The translations under genes were made by a program, and so were the position numbers. The notes under the pieces are model-generated. The model ran no database searches. It saw only the letters and a program-made list of their open reading frames with translations, and was not told the origin of the DNA. Shown here one piece after another: positions 34,959-46,795 of a stretch of DNA of 64,000 nucleotides (positions within the stretch are counted from its first letter, which is position 1; each line of letters starts with the position of its first letter). Source of the DNA: Mikania micrantha (taxonomy: Eukaryota > Streptophyta > Magnoliopsida > Asterales > Asteraceae); assembly GCA_009363875.1 (NCBI GenBank), contig CM018680.1:17059608-17123607 (forward strand). Reading direction: 5' to 3'.

Positions 34959-35715
34959 CATGGCCGAAGAAACAAATTACTTTCATTTGTTTCAGGAGGA
35001 TCTAGATGGGATCCCTGCAGATGGCCTGGAAGAAATGGACATCAACTACTAGATGGCCATGATTTCATACATAGTGAAAAAGTTTTACCAGAGAACTGGG
35101 AGATAGTTCAAAAAGCATAACATGAAAACTGGGTTTCGTCTGTATAAGTCTAAACTCAAATGCTATAACTGTCAGCAGGTGGGACATTTTGTAAGAGAGT
35201 GCAAATCTCCAAGTTCTCAGCCATCAACTTTAGGTCAGCCAAATTACAAAGCACCAAGCCCATCCAACAATGCAAACATTGCAGAGCAGCATGACTTCTC
35301 TAACTGGAACTTTCAAGCTGAGGAAGCATCTACCTCAAACAATGCATTGATGGCAAATGACTCCACTTCCACATTCAAGGTAATAGATGACATGTGTACC
35401 CCTGAATGTCTGGAAAAATTAAATTCTTACAAACTTTTTAATGCTAAAGTCTGTGATGAGCTTGAGTCAATACTAGTTACTAAGGCAAATTTATTTGTAG
35501 CTGAAAGAAATTACAAAGAAAAGATTGAGGAGTTAGAAAAGACTATCTCTAGTTTAAAACATGAAGACACTAACAAGCAGTGTCAAATAAACAATCTTTT
35601 AGAAAGACTAACAACTGCCAAAACCGAAATTGTATTGGCTGAGTCATACAAAGACAGATTTCTCAGTCAAGGTGAGAAGTTTGAGAAACTTCTTAAAGTG
35701 ACTGAGATACCTTAG
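34959..35715 (+). pseudogene. Copia-B gag with first zinc knuckle
   Basis: Begins in the middle of gag right after the Copia-A LTR: ETNYFHLFQEDLDGIPADGL then EEMDINY, a stop near 35050, ISYIVKKFYQRTGR, another stop, and an open frame from 35122 with KLKCYNCQQVGHFVREC (complete CCHC) and a Glu/Lys-rich coiled-coil-like region, NYKEKIEELEKTISSLK. It ends at a TAG at 35713-35715. Confidence 0.82.
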
Positions 35716-36057
35716 CTGGTAAAGACGAAGGGTACTGGGTGGGTTAAAATAAAATGGAACCTCCATCGGCCTATACTTCAATGGTGGAGGTACGATGCAA
35801 ACCTGAAGCAAGCCTTGTGTATGATGAGGTTTTGGATATACACAAGATTGCTCAAGAAAGTGACTCATCTGATATTAGCCATGCTTACTCAACGTGTTCA
35901 TCTGAGGATGATACTCCCATTTCCTTTGAAAAAGAAAAACCAGTTTTAAAACACTAGAAAAGAAACAAGAAAACCTCACCTACTTTTGTTAAAGCTAAAT
36001 ATGTACAAACAAGGAGTACATCATAAAATGAATATGTTACTTGTCCATCTGACAAGT
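35716..36057 (+). pseudogene. Copia-B gag, decayed middle
   Basis: Follows the TAG at 35713. Readable pieces: VKTKGTGWVK, then after a slip an acidic Ser-rich stretch (ESDSSDISHAYSTCSSEDD), then PTFVKAKYVQTRSTS with a TAA, ending TCPSDK just before sLTR-2. No known domain. Confidence 0.6.
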
Positions 36058-37168
36058 TGTCACACCCTGAGCCGGCGGGCTGGAGCGACTTTCCCGTTGG
36101 GCGGAAGGTTCCCGGGCGCGATATCTTTGTGATAATCAAAATGATCAAATTGTTTACAATGCACATGATGTATAATGAGAAATGCTAAATGACATTGATA
36201 TAGAATTACAAAGTTAAATTACATTGTCATGTTCATAATTTAACTAAGTAAATCTACCCAAAAGAATCATAAAGTTTTCTATCTTGTAACTGCACAAGAT
36301 TTACAAAAGTTATGCACACATAAATGTAGCTAGGTCCACTATAAATTCCACTAGCTAATGCATCCTGAGTCTGGTGTCTAAACCTGTTCGTCACATGAGA
36401 AAACATGCATTTAAACAAAGTCAACACTAGGTTGGTGAGTTCATAAGTTTAGTAATTGAAAGTAATTGATTTATTGTCATTCACAATCATAATGTGTCAC
36501 ACAAATCTAAATGATAATTGTCTCATTCGTCTCACACAATGTCCTCTCCATAGTTATACTTACAAATAGTATTTCATCCAGTCAAGTATGCTTATATACA
36601 GGGCATACGTAGGGGTACAAGAATGCTTATATACAGGGCATACGTAAGGGAACAATCCAATCGTCACCCGAACGAACACGTCAAGGGTTTCACTTTCTGA
36701 GTTTTGTTTTCTACTTTTCAATTATCGTTTGGAACGTGGAACTCATAGACATGTTTGTGTGAATCGTCACCCATGCAAACACATTTTCAGTTCATTATTC
36801 GTGAACGATACTGAATTCTTATTTGAATTGTATTTCCTCACTGGCGGACTCAACTAATCTTACCTATTTTCACATTGTCATCATTGAACTCACATTGCTT
36901 GCTCACTGAATTTTCGGCCATCCGATTCGTGTTATTTGTGGACATCAGATCGCAACCGATATGCTTTTGTCATTTGTTTTCACACTGTTGTTTCACATGT
37001 GTTGTTATATTTACGGTATTTAAATTTTCACTTAAACACAGACAACGGTTATTTGTTTTCTTAGTTCTGTTATCACACAACTGTTTACACATTGCATTTA
37101 CACATAGTAAATAGTGAAAGTACACTTATCGTACGGACTTGCCGAACGATCTGGTTCTGGTTGTCACA
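36058..37168 (-). mobile_element. sLTR-2, solo LTR in Copia-B gag
   Basis: 1111 bp, TGTCACACC to TTGTCACA on the plus strand, between caagt (36053-36057) and caagc (37169-37173), a 4/5 duplication. No coding domain. Its left end (gagccggcgggctgga) matches the Gypsy-3 LTR end, so sense is minus. Near 36589-36653 it carries two half-copies of the TATA-type block in tandem. An acceptor-like site near 36390 has lost its G (CAG to CAT). Confidence 0.78.
36589..36653 (-). promoter_or_regulatory. TATA-type block, doubled half, sLTR-2
   Basis: Two copies of gcttatatacagggcatacg about 44 bases apart, each followed by taggggtac or taagggaac. The right-hand gtcccacc arm of the block is missing. Confidence 0.5.
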
Positions 37169-37573
37169 CAAGCCACACAGGGCTAGATCATGAAATAGAG
37201 ATGCAGGCACATCTAAGGTTCAGGTAAATCACCCGAACAAAAGTCTTGTTGGAACACCAAAGTTAGAACAGTCAAGTTTAGTGAAGCACAACTCAAGTTC
37301 CCCCACAAGAAAGAATTTTCGAAAATCATCCAAAGTTCAGCCTGTGTGTTTTATGTGTGGAGACACAAATCATTTTGCTGTCGATTGCTTCTTCAATCCT
37401 AGAAGCAGAGCATATTCAAGACCAAAAGAAAGAGAAAACAGCAGTAAATCTTAGAGCAAATAATCTTTTTCCTCGAATTAACAATCTGCTTCTATAAGAA
37501 AAGGTCAGTCAAGCAGCACAAGAAGCCATCGGAAGCATGTACTTCTGAAAACATGAAAAGGAAGAGTAGGAAG
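37169..37573 (+). pseudogene. Copia-B gag with second zinc knuckle
   Basis: After the duplicated caagc the frame reads SSSPTRKNFRKSSKVQP and the knuckle CFMCGDTNHFAVDC (CX2CX4HX4C complete) at about 37340-37385, then YSRPKEREN and a TAG near 37452. It ends in ggaag (37569-37573), the Gypsy-3 target duplication, and resumes at 63916. Confidence 0.78.
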
Positions 37574-38072
37574 TGTCACACCCCGAGCCGGCGGGCTGGA
37601 TCGTGTGTCCTGCCGGGCGGAAGGTTCTCAAGGCGCGATATCGGGAGATGATAATCACGATGATCAGATTGTTTACCTAGCATCAACATTGAGAATAACT
37701 AAAGCACAAATAGCATTAAACTAAGACTACAAATTTAAATTACAACTGTCAGTGTTTGATAATTTAACTGAGTAAACCTATCAAAAGAATCAAATGTTTC
37801 CTATCTTGTAGCTGTACAAGATATCAAAAGTGATTCACAACAATCACAAAATATGTGCTTCCCAAAACTCTACTAGGTCCTCTAACTGGTCATCTAAGCA
37901 TGCATTCCTTAGCCTTAGCTTAATCATGTACATCACCTGAGAAAGCATGAAAGAAAACAAAGTCAGCACAATGGTTGGTGAGTTCATGTAGTTTAGTATT
38001 TGAAAAATAGCTTTTGCAAACCTTTTCGGTAACAACCTTAACCTCATTAACATCACATGTAATATCCAATTC

Positions 38073-38142
38073 GGTATGCTTATATATAGGGCATACGAAA
38101 GGGTCGAGCCTACAACCCGCCCAGACGCCATCCCACCACATA
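38073..38142 (-). promoter_or_regulatory. TATA-type LTR block, Gypsy-3 3' LTR
   Basis: ggtatgcttatatatagggc, atacgaaagggtcgagcc, gccatcccaccacatac; the sense TATA is ctatatataagc. Confidence 0.55.
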
Positions 38143-38598
38143 CTAAACCACATATGACATTGTTGTTAATGATAATTAAGCATTTTACTTACCATCCAAT
38201 CCAATTTCAATCATAGCTTTAGCATTCTGTTTAAAAGTTTACAACATGCACACAATAGCATTTGCAAGTCTAGTTTGAGAGTTACCAATATGGACAAATG
38301 AACACCCTAAGGAATACGTATCAGTCCATATCGGAACTAGATGTGATTAGCAACATCGTTGTTTTGATAAAGGATTCCCCAGATGACACAAAGTCAACTA
38401 ATAAAAACAAGAATCATCGTAGTCGCACATCACAACACATGGGTGGACAATGAGGAATCACTGTATGGCAAGCACTGAGAGGCCAACAGTCTGCTCCTCA
38501 AAGTCCTGACTATGAAGAACACCCTATGGCAAGCACTGAGAGGCAAGTCGGTCCGTTTTACAATAGCTGATAGCTTTAGCCTACAAGTTTATAGCATT

Positions 38599-38800
38599 CA
38601 CATAGCTTGGCATCAACGTATCTTGTGCACAGATACTAGCTTTGCATTAGCATAGTTTAGCATTCACATATCTTGTACACAGATACTAGCTTTGCATTAG
38701 CATAGTTTAGCATTCACGTATCTTGTACACAGATACTAGCTTTGCATAAGCATAGTTTAACATTCACGTATCTTGTGCACAAATAGTAGCCTGTTTTCTT
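38599..38800. repeat. 50-bp tandem repeat in the Gypsy-3 3' LTR
   Basis: About four units of 50 bp, each with cttgtacacagatactagc and gcatagtttagcattcac, varying by a few bases. The same array is at 46601-46795 in the other LTR, so it predates insertion. Confidence 0.88.
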
Positions 38801-39033
38801 AGCATTTCAAGCCTATCAAGCATACAAAAGTCTAAAGCATTTCAAGCACTTCAAGCATTTGAGCATATCAAGCGTATCAAGCATATCAAGCATATAAGTC
38901 TCTCTGAGTTTGAACATTCAAGCTTTCAAGGTTAGTTTATAAGACCATCTCATCATTCTAGTCTTTGCTTTCTTTGCATATTAGAAGCATCCATGGTTTT
39001 AAGCAAATTAGCATACAAGTATGTAGCCTTAGC

Positions 39034-39146
39034 ATGTAGTCTTAGCATGTAGTCTTAGCATGTAACATTAGCATGTATCATTAGCATGTAGCATTAGCAT
39101 GAAGCATTAGCATGTAGCATTAGCATGAAGCATTAGCATGTAGGTT
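39034..39146. repeat. 13-bp minisatellite, about nine units
   Basis: Unit agcatgtagcatt with variants (tagtctt, taacatt, gaagcatt). The partner LTR has only about five units (47033-47090), so copy number changed after insertion. Confidence 0.88.
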
Positions 39147-40404
39147 AAGTGTATGACGCGTTAGCATTTAGAGTAAGTCTTAGCTTTTAGCTTTTAGAAT
39201 AAGTGTAATCAGCATAAGCATTATTATTAGCAATATGAATAAGTATAAAAGCATTTATGAAACACTTAAACATTTGTTTAAAATGTATAAACATGCTTCT
39301 CTGTCCTGAAGTAAAATTCAAAATAGTTTGAAAAGGGACAATGAACTCACCTGTGTTGCTAAGTAAGAATTACAACAGATAATGCGCGTGTGTTGCTTGT
39401 GGCTTAAGTATCTTCAACACCTGAGTTGCTTTAAGAGATTCGAATACTATAAGTCTTTATGATAGACGCATAATAGGTTTTTGGTCTTAGCGTGCACTAA
39501 GTGTCCTATGTTACTAATGAATTTCTAGGTTTCTCTCTAGCAATTTTAGTACCTTACCCGTGTATAACCCTTGTCCCGTAGTTAGTGGCTATTTAAACGT
39601 TAGCTATGTAAGTTTTATGTTTATTGCATTTAAAATCTTTAATTAAAACATTTTTAATAATTCCTTCAAAGTTAAACCATTAAGTTAAAATCATTTATTT
39701 AATTTAAGAAGGTTTATCATCAATTTCATTTATTAAAACCATAATTTATTTGAAGGAAATCATAAATTAGTTTGTTAGACCTTAAGTTAAGCCAATTTGA
39801 TCAACTCTAAGCCTATAGTTAAGTCTTAGCTTCCTTTGTTTCTTGGATCATTCGTGTGTACAACTTAGCTTAGATGTCCATTGGAACTATCTAACTTAGT
39901 TGTAGGTGGTATGATATTTACTAAGCATCGGGTGTTAATAACTAACACTAACACTTAGTTAAATTCCTTGATTCTTTGCAACTCATGCTTTATGTTTGTA
40001 ATAGTTAGAACCCTTAATGTTGTTGCATTAATCTTTGTTTACCCTTAATCCCATGTGATAGACAAGATATAGGTTTAGCATTTGTTTTGCAAAATATTCG
40101 TGTCTTAATCCCTAGTATTCCTATACGAATAATCCGTCCATTTAGTATTCCTATAACGACGTCCGTTATTGTTTTGTTCTGTTCAACTTCGCATACGTTT
40201 GTACAAAATAGCATTTTAACAAGCATTTATATGATAGTTCAGTGTTGTCTGATATGTTTCTGACTGTTAAACCGTGAGATTTAATCAGGTTACTAAAACA
40301 ATTGCATAATAGTTTAGTGTCAAGCATTACATGATGATAGCATACAAATAGTTCACATAGTTTGTACCTGAGTTACTGTGTAGATCACTGTTAGAGAAAT
40401 TTCG

Positions 40405-41098
40405 TCCAGAAATTTAAGAATCATTCTCTGGTACTTCTTCCTCTGTAAACAATTGGGATACTTAGACTTCATGTGATCTTCGTGTTCCCAAGTAAACTCG
40501 GGTCCATGCTTTGAATTACATCGAACCTTGACAATAGGGATACGGCTTCGCCTCAGTGCTAAACCTTGCGATCCATAATCTCCAAAGGTTCTTCGATAAA
40601 GTGCAAATGTTCGTCCAATTGAATTTATTCAACTGATATGACGAGTGATTCGTCTGCAAGGCATTTCTTCAAATTTGACACGTGAAACACGTCATGCACA
40701 CCACTAAGTTCATATGGTAATCTTAGTCTGTACGCCACATGACCAATACGTTCAATGATCTCGAACGGTCCCACGTATTGTGGTGCTAATTTGCCTTTCT
40801 TTCCAAAACGGGCTACGCCTTTCCAATGGATACCTTTAACATTACGCGGTCTCCCACTTGGAATTCCAACGGCTTGCGCCGTTTGTCGGCATAGCTCTTT
40901 TGTTTGCTTCTGGTCGCTTGTAGTCTTTGTTGAATCTGAGCAATCTTGTCGGTAGTTTCTTGAATAAGCTCTGGCCCAGTATTTGATTATCTCCCACTTG
41001 AGTCCAACAGATCGGTGATCGAAATTTTCGACCATAAAGAGCCTCGAACGGTGCACATTCGATGCTACTATGGTAATTGTTGTTGTAGGAGAATTCAA
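40405..41098 (-). pseudogene. Gypsy-3 integrase C-terminus and chromodomain
   Basis: Minus strand reads GVARFGKKGKLAPQYVGPFE, ERIGHVAYRLRLPYELSGVH and FHVSNLKKCLADESLV to about 40625, a frame slip, then the chromodomain remnant RSRIPIVKVRCNSKHGPEF with TWEHEDHMKSKYP (about 40440-40560). The usual Trp of KVRW is Cys here. The end is frameshifted. Confidence 0.83.
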
Positions 41099-41660
41099 TC
41101 AGTAGCAAGTGAGAGTCCCAATTCCCACCAAAATCTAATACACAGGTTCTCAACATGCCTTCCAGGGTCTGTATAGTACGTTCGCTCTATCCATACGTTT
41201 GTGGATGGTAAGCGGTACTCATATTTAAGTGTCCCTAGAGATTTCTGCAATTATTGCCAGAACCTTGATGTGAATATGATGTCTCGATCTGAGATGATAG
41301 ACAATGGCACACCGTGACGTGCCACTATCTCGTTTATGTATTGTCTTGCCAGTTTATCCATTTTGTAGGTCTCACGCATTGGCAAGAAATGAGCGGATTT
41401 GGTTAATCGATCTACGATAACCCAAATAGTATCATGACCACTGGAAGTACGGGGTAGCTTGGTAATAAAGTCCATAGCTATTTATTCCCACTTCCATAGT
41501 GGAATCTCAGGCTGTTCCAGTAAACCTAACGGTTTCTGGTGTTCCGCCTTTACTTTTGCACACGTAAGGCATCGACCAACGTACTCAGCTATGTCTTTCT
41601 TCATACTCGGCCACCAATAAAATCAACGTAAATCTTGGTACATTTTATCAGCACTGGGAT
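41099..41660 (-). pseudogene. Gypsy-3 integrase core
   Basis: Reads CLTCAKVKAEHQKP in the zinc region, a TAA near 41482 (Gln codon in relatives), MDFITKLPRTSSG (first Asp), SIISDRD (second Asp), then after a slip IEFSYNNNYHSS (Glu) and APFEALYGRK. The HPQ.DGQSERT stretch near 41190-41220 is decayed (CPQTYG-like, with a stop). Confidence 0.83.
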
Positions 41661-41817
41661 GCACATAGTACTTGGTATTGTGTGCTTCATCAAAGATAAG
41701 CTTTCTCAATTCATCCACTGCAGGAATCCATACAGGATCCTTATAGTAGATGACTCCATCAGGCTGTGTTTCAAATTGCTTTTCTGCTCCACAATCCAGT
41801 TCCTTCTGCAGGTTTCC

Positions 41818-43205
41818 TCATTCAACTGCCTCTTGTTGTGCTTGAATAATGTTGTCACGTATGCTTGTCTGCACAGTCATTCCCATTGCTCTGACGCCTA
41901 AGGGTTTGACCCGTTCCTTCCGGCTTAAGGCATCAGCTACAACGTTTGCCTTTCCCGGATGGTACTTGATTACACAGTCGTAATCATTTAAAAGTTCAAC
42001 CCAACGTCGATGTCGCATGTTGAGTTCCTTTAGATCAAATATATGCTGCAGACTCTTGTGATCAGTAAATATGGTACACTTGGTGCCATATAAGTAATGT
42101 CTCCAAATCTTCAGTGTGAATACCACTGCTCCCAGTTCTAGATCATGAGTAGTGTAGTTCTTCTCTTGAATCTTTAGTTGTCTCAAGGCATACGCAATGA
42201 CTTTGTCCCGTTGCATTAACATGCAACCAAGTCACTGATGTGATGCATCACAGTACACTACAAAGTCCTCACAACCTTCTGGGAGATATAAGATCGGAGC
42301 ATCACATAGCTTTTGCTTCAAATTCTGAAAGGCATCTTCTTGCTTCAGTTCCCAAACAAACGGCTCGCTTTTCTGTGTTAACTTGGTGAGAGGAAGGGCT
42401 ATCTTAGAAAAGTTTGAGATAAAGCTTCTATAGTAGCCTGCTAAGCCTAGAAAAGAACGTATCTCCGTCGGTGTCTTCAGAGTATCCCAGTTCTTTATTG
42501 CTTCGATCTTGGCAGGGTCTACGTGTATTCCCTCACTGTTGATTACATGACCCAGGAATTGAACTTCTCTTAGCCAAAATTCACACTTAGAGAATTTGGC
42601 ATAGAGTTTTTCTTCCTTCAACAGTTCCAAGATCATCCTGAGGTGCTGTTCATGCTCTGCTTCGCTTTTGGAATAAATCAGTATGTCATCAATGAAAACA
42701 ATGACAAACTGATCCAGATACGGCTTGCACACTCAGTTCATGAGATCCGTGAAAACCGCTGGTGCATTCGTCAATCCAAAAGGCATCACCATAAACTCGT
42801 AATGCATGTATCTGGTTCGAAACGCCTCTTCGGTATGTCTTTTTCTTGGACTCTAAGCTGATGATATCTGGACCGTAAATCAATATTCGAAAAATACTGA
42901 GCTCCATGCAGTTGGTCAAACAAATCATCAATCCTCAGCAACGAATTCCGATTCTTGATGGTTAGCTTGTTCAGCTCACGGTAGTCAATACACATCCGAA
43001 AAGATCCATCCTTCTTCTTCACGAACAAAACCGGAGCTCCCCAAGATGAGTAGCTCGGTCGGATGAAAGCTTTGTCAAGTAGCTCATGTAGTTGATTCGA
43101 CAATTCCTGCATCTCCGAAGGTGCTAACTTGTAAGGAGATTTAGCGGTAGGAGTTGCCCCAGGAATTAAGTCAATGGGAAACTCTACCGGTCGCATAGGT
43201 GGCAA
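41818..43205 (-). pseudogene. Gypsy-3 reverse transcriptase and RNase H
   Basis: RT reads LDKAFIRPSYSSWGAPVLF, CIDYRELNKLTIKN, FSNIDLRSRYHQL (motif A Asp kept), then after a slip near 42790 FIDDILIYSKSEAEHEQHL. RNase H: YCDASHQ, a stop near 42232, LMQRDKVIAYALRQ, THDLELGAVVFTLK and FTDHKSLQHIF. Catalytic acids are present but frames are broken at least three times. Confidence 0.86.
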
Positions 43206-43223
43206 ACCTGGTAAGTCTTCAGG

Positions 43224-43823
43224 TTACACTTCGGGGTATTCCTTTACTATCGGCATGTCTTGAATTGTTTTATTGTCTTTCTCTTTCTCCACCACATGAG
43301 CCAACAAATCTATACACTGCTTCTGTAGACACTTACGCGCTTTTATGCAGGATATGATTTTGACACTACGCTTTGCTTGATCCCCTCGAACTTCCAATAC
43401 ACGATCATTCGCCAATGGAATCCGAAGTAGCTTTTCAGAATAGATGACTTCCACTCTATTGAGAGATAGCCAATCCATCCCAACAATGATGTAGAAACTA
43501 CCCAACTCCATCGGTATTAAGTCGATGGTAAATGTATGATCAGTAAGTGTAAGTGGGCAGTTCCTAAGTATAGTGCTAACTGTGATTTGTTTCCCATTTG
43601 CAACTTCGATAATATAAGGGGAGTCCAAAGATTCCTCAGTAAGATTAAGTTGGCTTACAAAGCCAGATGAAATAAAACTTTGATCTGCATAAGTGTCAAA
43701 TAGAATAGTTGCATAAGAGTCATGTAAAAGAAATGTACCCGTGACCACGTTAGCGTCTTGGCGTGCTGCATTGGCTCCAATCACAAAATCCATCCCACGA
43801 GGTGCTTGAGCTCCCTGTTGCAT
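43224..43823 (-). pseudogene. Gypsy-3 protease, active site lost
   Basis: Reads GTFLLHDSYATILFDTYADQ: the aspartic protease motif DTGA has become DTYA. The rest of the domain matches relatives (EVANGKQITVSTI, IPMELGSFYIIVGMDWL, SIKIISCIKARKC-like). Frame open for 199 codons. Confidence 0.85.
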
Positions 43824-44149
43824 TCGCTTCAGACAGTCTTTGGAGAAATGGCCTACTTCTCCATAGTTATAGCATCCCCTATTGTTGTTGTTGCGATTGC
43901 CAGGGTTTGGTGGTGGAGGTAATGCTATAGCAGCATTTTTTGCAGCTTGTGTTGCTGGGGTACGGCATTACGGAGCTTAGTAGCCTAGTCGGCCACAACT
44001 ATTGCATCTTCTACACTTCGCAGCAGCAGGATGGTGAAATTTACATTGTGCACACTGAGGATGCATTCCAACATAAGTTTTGGGTGCAGCAATAGCAGGT
44101 GCTGCAGTGACTTGTTGCAAAGGGGTGGCTATCACATAGTTCTTGAAGA
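43824..44149 (-). pseudogene. Gypsy-3 gag zinc-knuckle part
   Basis: Lies between MITE and protease. Reads KNYVIATPLQQV, GMHPQCAQCKFHHPAAAKC and RRCNSCGRLGY, then after a stop and a slip the CYNYGE.GHF knuckle near 43850-43870, with the second Cys changed to Tyr. Confidence 0.78.
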
Positions 44150-44523
44150 TAAGGGTGTTCAAAATATACGAAACTCGAAAAAATTCGAAATCCGAATCAT
44201 ATCCGAAACCCGAAAAAACCTCATCCGAAATCTATTTCGGGTTGTTCGGGTCAGATAATATGATTTTAGATTCTAGTCGGGTCGGGTTTCAGATATGCAA
44301 AAACTAGTTTTTTCGGGTCGGATATCCGAATAACCCGAAAAAAAAGGTTTATTCGGGTTGTTCAGGTTATTCGGATGTAAGAATTCGGGTTTTTCGGGTC
44401 GGATAATATCTTTCGAATTTCGGGTCGGGTCGGATTTCAGATAGACCCAAAAAATTTTCAAACCCGAAAAACACGATTCGAAAAACCTGAATAACTCGTT
44501 ATCCGACCCGATGAACACCCCTA
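44150..44523. mobile_element. hAT-like MITE, 374 bp
   Basis: Terminal inverted repeats TAAGGGTGTTCA (44150-44161) and TAGGGGTGTTCA (complement of 44512-44523), 11 of 12 matching, and 8-bp flanks cttgaaga / cttgacaa (6 of 8). Removing it restores gag continuity seen in Gypsy-1 and -4. The interior is made of TCGGGT/CCGAAA repeats and has no transposase. End sequence and 8-bp duplication fit hAT. Confidence 0.82.
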
Positions 44524-45448
44524 CTTGACAACCTTCTGCTTCTTCTTCTGATGATGTTCAGGCTTCTTTGACGGTTCTTCATTAGCTTTGCCCAAGTCTT
44601 TCTTCAGAACTCCTGATTTCACCATTACATCAGTGAGTTTACCTGATAGCGAGATGGCTGACTCTAGAGTTGCAAGGTTTGCAGCAAGTACAATGCCCTG
44701 AATGCAGGACGGCAGTCCTCCGACATATCGATCAATCAGATTTTTCAGAGTCGGCACCATCTCTGGCCCCAAAGCTACCAGTTCATGATAGCGAGTAGTG
44801 TAAGCCATGTGATCTGCCCCCTTCATCACATGATTGGACAGTTCAGTCTCTAGCTTCTGAAGTTCGTGCTTTGGACTTAATTCATTCCTTAAGAGGATTT
44901 TGAAATCTGCCCAAGGCATAGCCAGTGTTTCTTCTCTGCCTCTAGCTCTTATCTGAGAGTTCCACCATGTTAAGGCCCCCTTGCTAAAAGATCCAGCAGC
45001 GTAGCAAACCTTATGGTGTTCTAGAAAACCGCTAATGTCCAGTGTAGTCTCCATCTTCTCTAGCCATTGGATCAGTCCAACAGCTCCTTCAACACCTCTA
45101 AAGCTTGGCGGTTTGCATCTTACAAATGATTTGTAGTAACAGTCTGAAATAATGCCGGTGTTTCCACTAGCTTCCCCCATAGTATGCCTAGAGTTATTAC
45201 TGTGGCCATGAATCCTGTTGATCATCTCCAGGACAACATCCTTTAGCTGGCTAGTCTAGCTGACTGCTCAGTAATGTTGCCAAGGCAACAGTAGCGGGAT
45301 CTAGAGCTGGAGTTGCATTCGGGTTTGGAGGAGGAATGTGTAGAGGAGGAGGAGGCGGAGGAGGTGAATCAGCTGGTGATGGCGTTGACGAGTGTGGGGC
45401 TGAATTTTATGGCGGTGGGAGCATAGGAGGTGGTCTTCTAAGCAGCAT
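44524..45448 (-). pseudogene. Gypsy-3 gag capsid
   Basis: Likely start near 45448 (MLLRRPPPML), a proline-rich stretch with stops, then a 234-codon open frame from 45225: MINRIHGHSNNSRH, YKSFVRCKPPSFR, GAVGLIQWLEKMETTL, GALTWWNSQIRARG, ELSNHVMKGADHM, YVGGLPSCIQ, SAISLSGKLTDVMV and KKKQKVVK. The frame ends in the MITE. Confidence 0.87.
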
Positions 45449-45604
45449 TCTGATCATAACCAAAAGAATATTGTTTAGTGCAGTAATCGAATGCAGAAGA
45501 CACAATGCAAGCATAAATCCTAGGTTCTCTACATGAGGGTCCCTAAGTTATACTCTAGGCCAAACCGTTTTGAGTAAATGACCTATTATTCTCTATAACC
45601 TTGA

Positions 45605-45616
45605 GCTCTGATACCA
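45605..45616 (-). promoter_or_regulatory. Gypsy-3 primer-binding site (tRNA-Met)
   Basis: The minus strand reads TGGTATCAGAGC, three bases (gat) inside the LTR end at 45620; exact initiator tRNA-Met complement. Confidence 0.92.
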
Positions 45617-46075
45617 ATCTGTCACACCCCGAGCCGGCGGGCCGGATCGTGTGTCCCGTCAGGTGGAAGGTTCTCGGGGCGCGGTATCGGGAGATGATAA
45701 TCACAATGATCAGATTGTTTACATAGCATCAACATTGAGAATAACTAAAGCACAAATAGCGTTAAACTAGGATTACAAAGTTAAATTACAACTGTCAATG
45801 TTTGATAATTTAACTGAGTAAACCTATCAAAAGTGATTCACAACAATCACAAAATATGTGCTTCCCAAAACTCTACTAGGTCCTCTAACTGGTCATCTAA
45901 GCATGCATTCCTTAGCCTTAGCTTAATCATGTACATCACCTGAGAAAGCATGAAAGAAAACAAAGTCAGCACAATGGTTGGTGAGTTCATGTAGTTTAGT
46001 ATTTGAAAAATAGCTTTTGCAAACCTTTTCGGTAACAACCTTAACCTCATTAACATTAAATGTAATATCCAATTC

Positions 46076-46145
46076 GGTATGCTTATATATAGGGCATACG
46101 AAAGGGTCGAGCCTACAACCAGCCCAAACGCCATCCCACCACATA
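46076..46145 (-). promoter_or_regulatory. TATA-type LTR block, Gypsy-3 5' LTR
   Basis: Partner of 38073-38142 with two or three base differences. Confidence 0.55.
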
Positions 46146-46600
46146 CTAAACCACATATGACATTGTTGTTAATGATAATTAAGCATTTTACCTACCATCC
46201 AATCCAATTTCCATCATAGCTTTAGCATTCTGTTTAAAAGTTTACAACATGCACACAATAGCATTTGCAAGTCTAGTTTGAGAGTTACCATTATGGACAA
46301 ATGAACACCCTAAGGAATCCGTATCAGTCCATATCGGAACTGGATGTGATTAGCAACATTGTTGTTTTGATAAAGGATTCCCCAGATGACACAAAGTCAA
46401 CTAAAGAAAACAGAATCATCCTAGTCGCACATCACAACACATGGGTGGACAAAGAGGAATTACTGTATGGCAAGCACTGAGAGGCCAATAGTATGCTCCT
46501 CAAAGTCTTGACTATGAAGAAAACCCTATGGCAAGCACTGAGAGGCCAGTCGGTCTGTTCTACAATAGCCGATAGCTTTAGCATACAAGTTTATAGCATT

Positions 46601-46795
46601 AACATAGCCATGCATTTACGTATCTTGTGCACAGATACTAGCTTTGCATTAGCATAGTTTAGCATTCACGTATCTTGTACACAGATACTATCTTTGCATT
46701 AGCATAGTTCAGCATTCACATATCTTGTACACAGATACTAGCTTTGCATTAGCATAGTTTAGTATTCACGTATCTTGTGCACAAATACCAGCATG
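46601..46795. repeat. 50-bp tandem repeat in the Gypsy-3 5' LTR
   Basis: Partner of 38599-38800; about four units built on cttgtacacagatactagc. Confidence 0.85.

Larger units (their letters stand above)
37574..40392 (-). repeat. Gypsy-3 3' LTR with two deletions
   Basis: Compared with the 5' LTR it lacks about 1.3 kb (equivalent to about 62309-63622; junction near 40107) and, at its sense 5' end, the last ~30 bp together with the polypurine tract: cactgtt at 40386-40392 runs straight into agagaaatttcg, which in relatives lies beyond the tract. The gtt shared by both sides suggests a microhomology deletion. It holds the TATA-type block at 38073-38142 and the 50-bp and 13-bp repeat arrays. Confidence 0.88.

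Noticed and set aside
37844..38153. Two overlapping ORFs repeated at 45847-46156
   Set aside because: Present twice only because they lie in both LTRs of Gypsy-3; they span the acceptor-like and TATA-type blocks and have no coding signature.
38599..39146. Regular repeats resembling a CRISPR array
   Set aside because: Units are directly adjacent without unique spacers, in a plant LTR.
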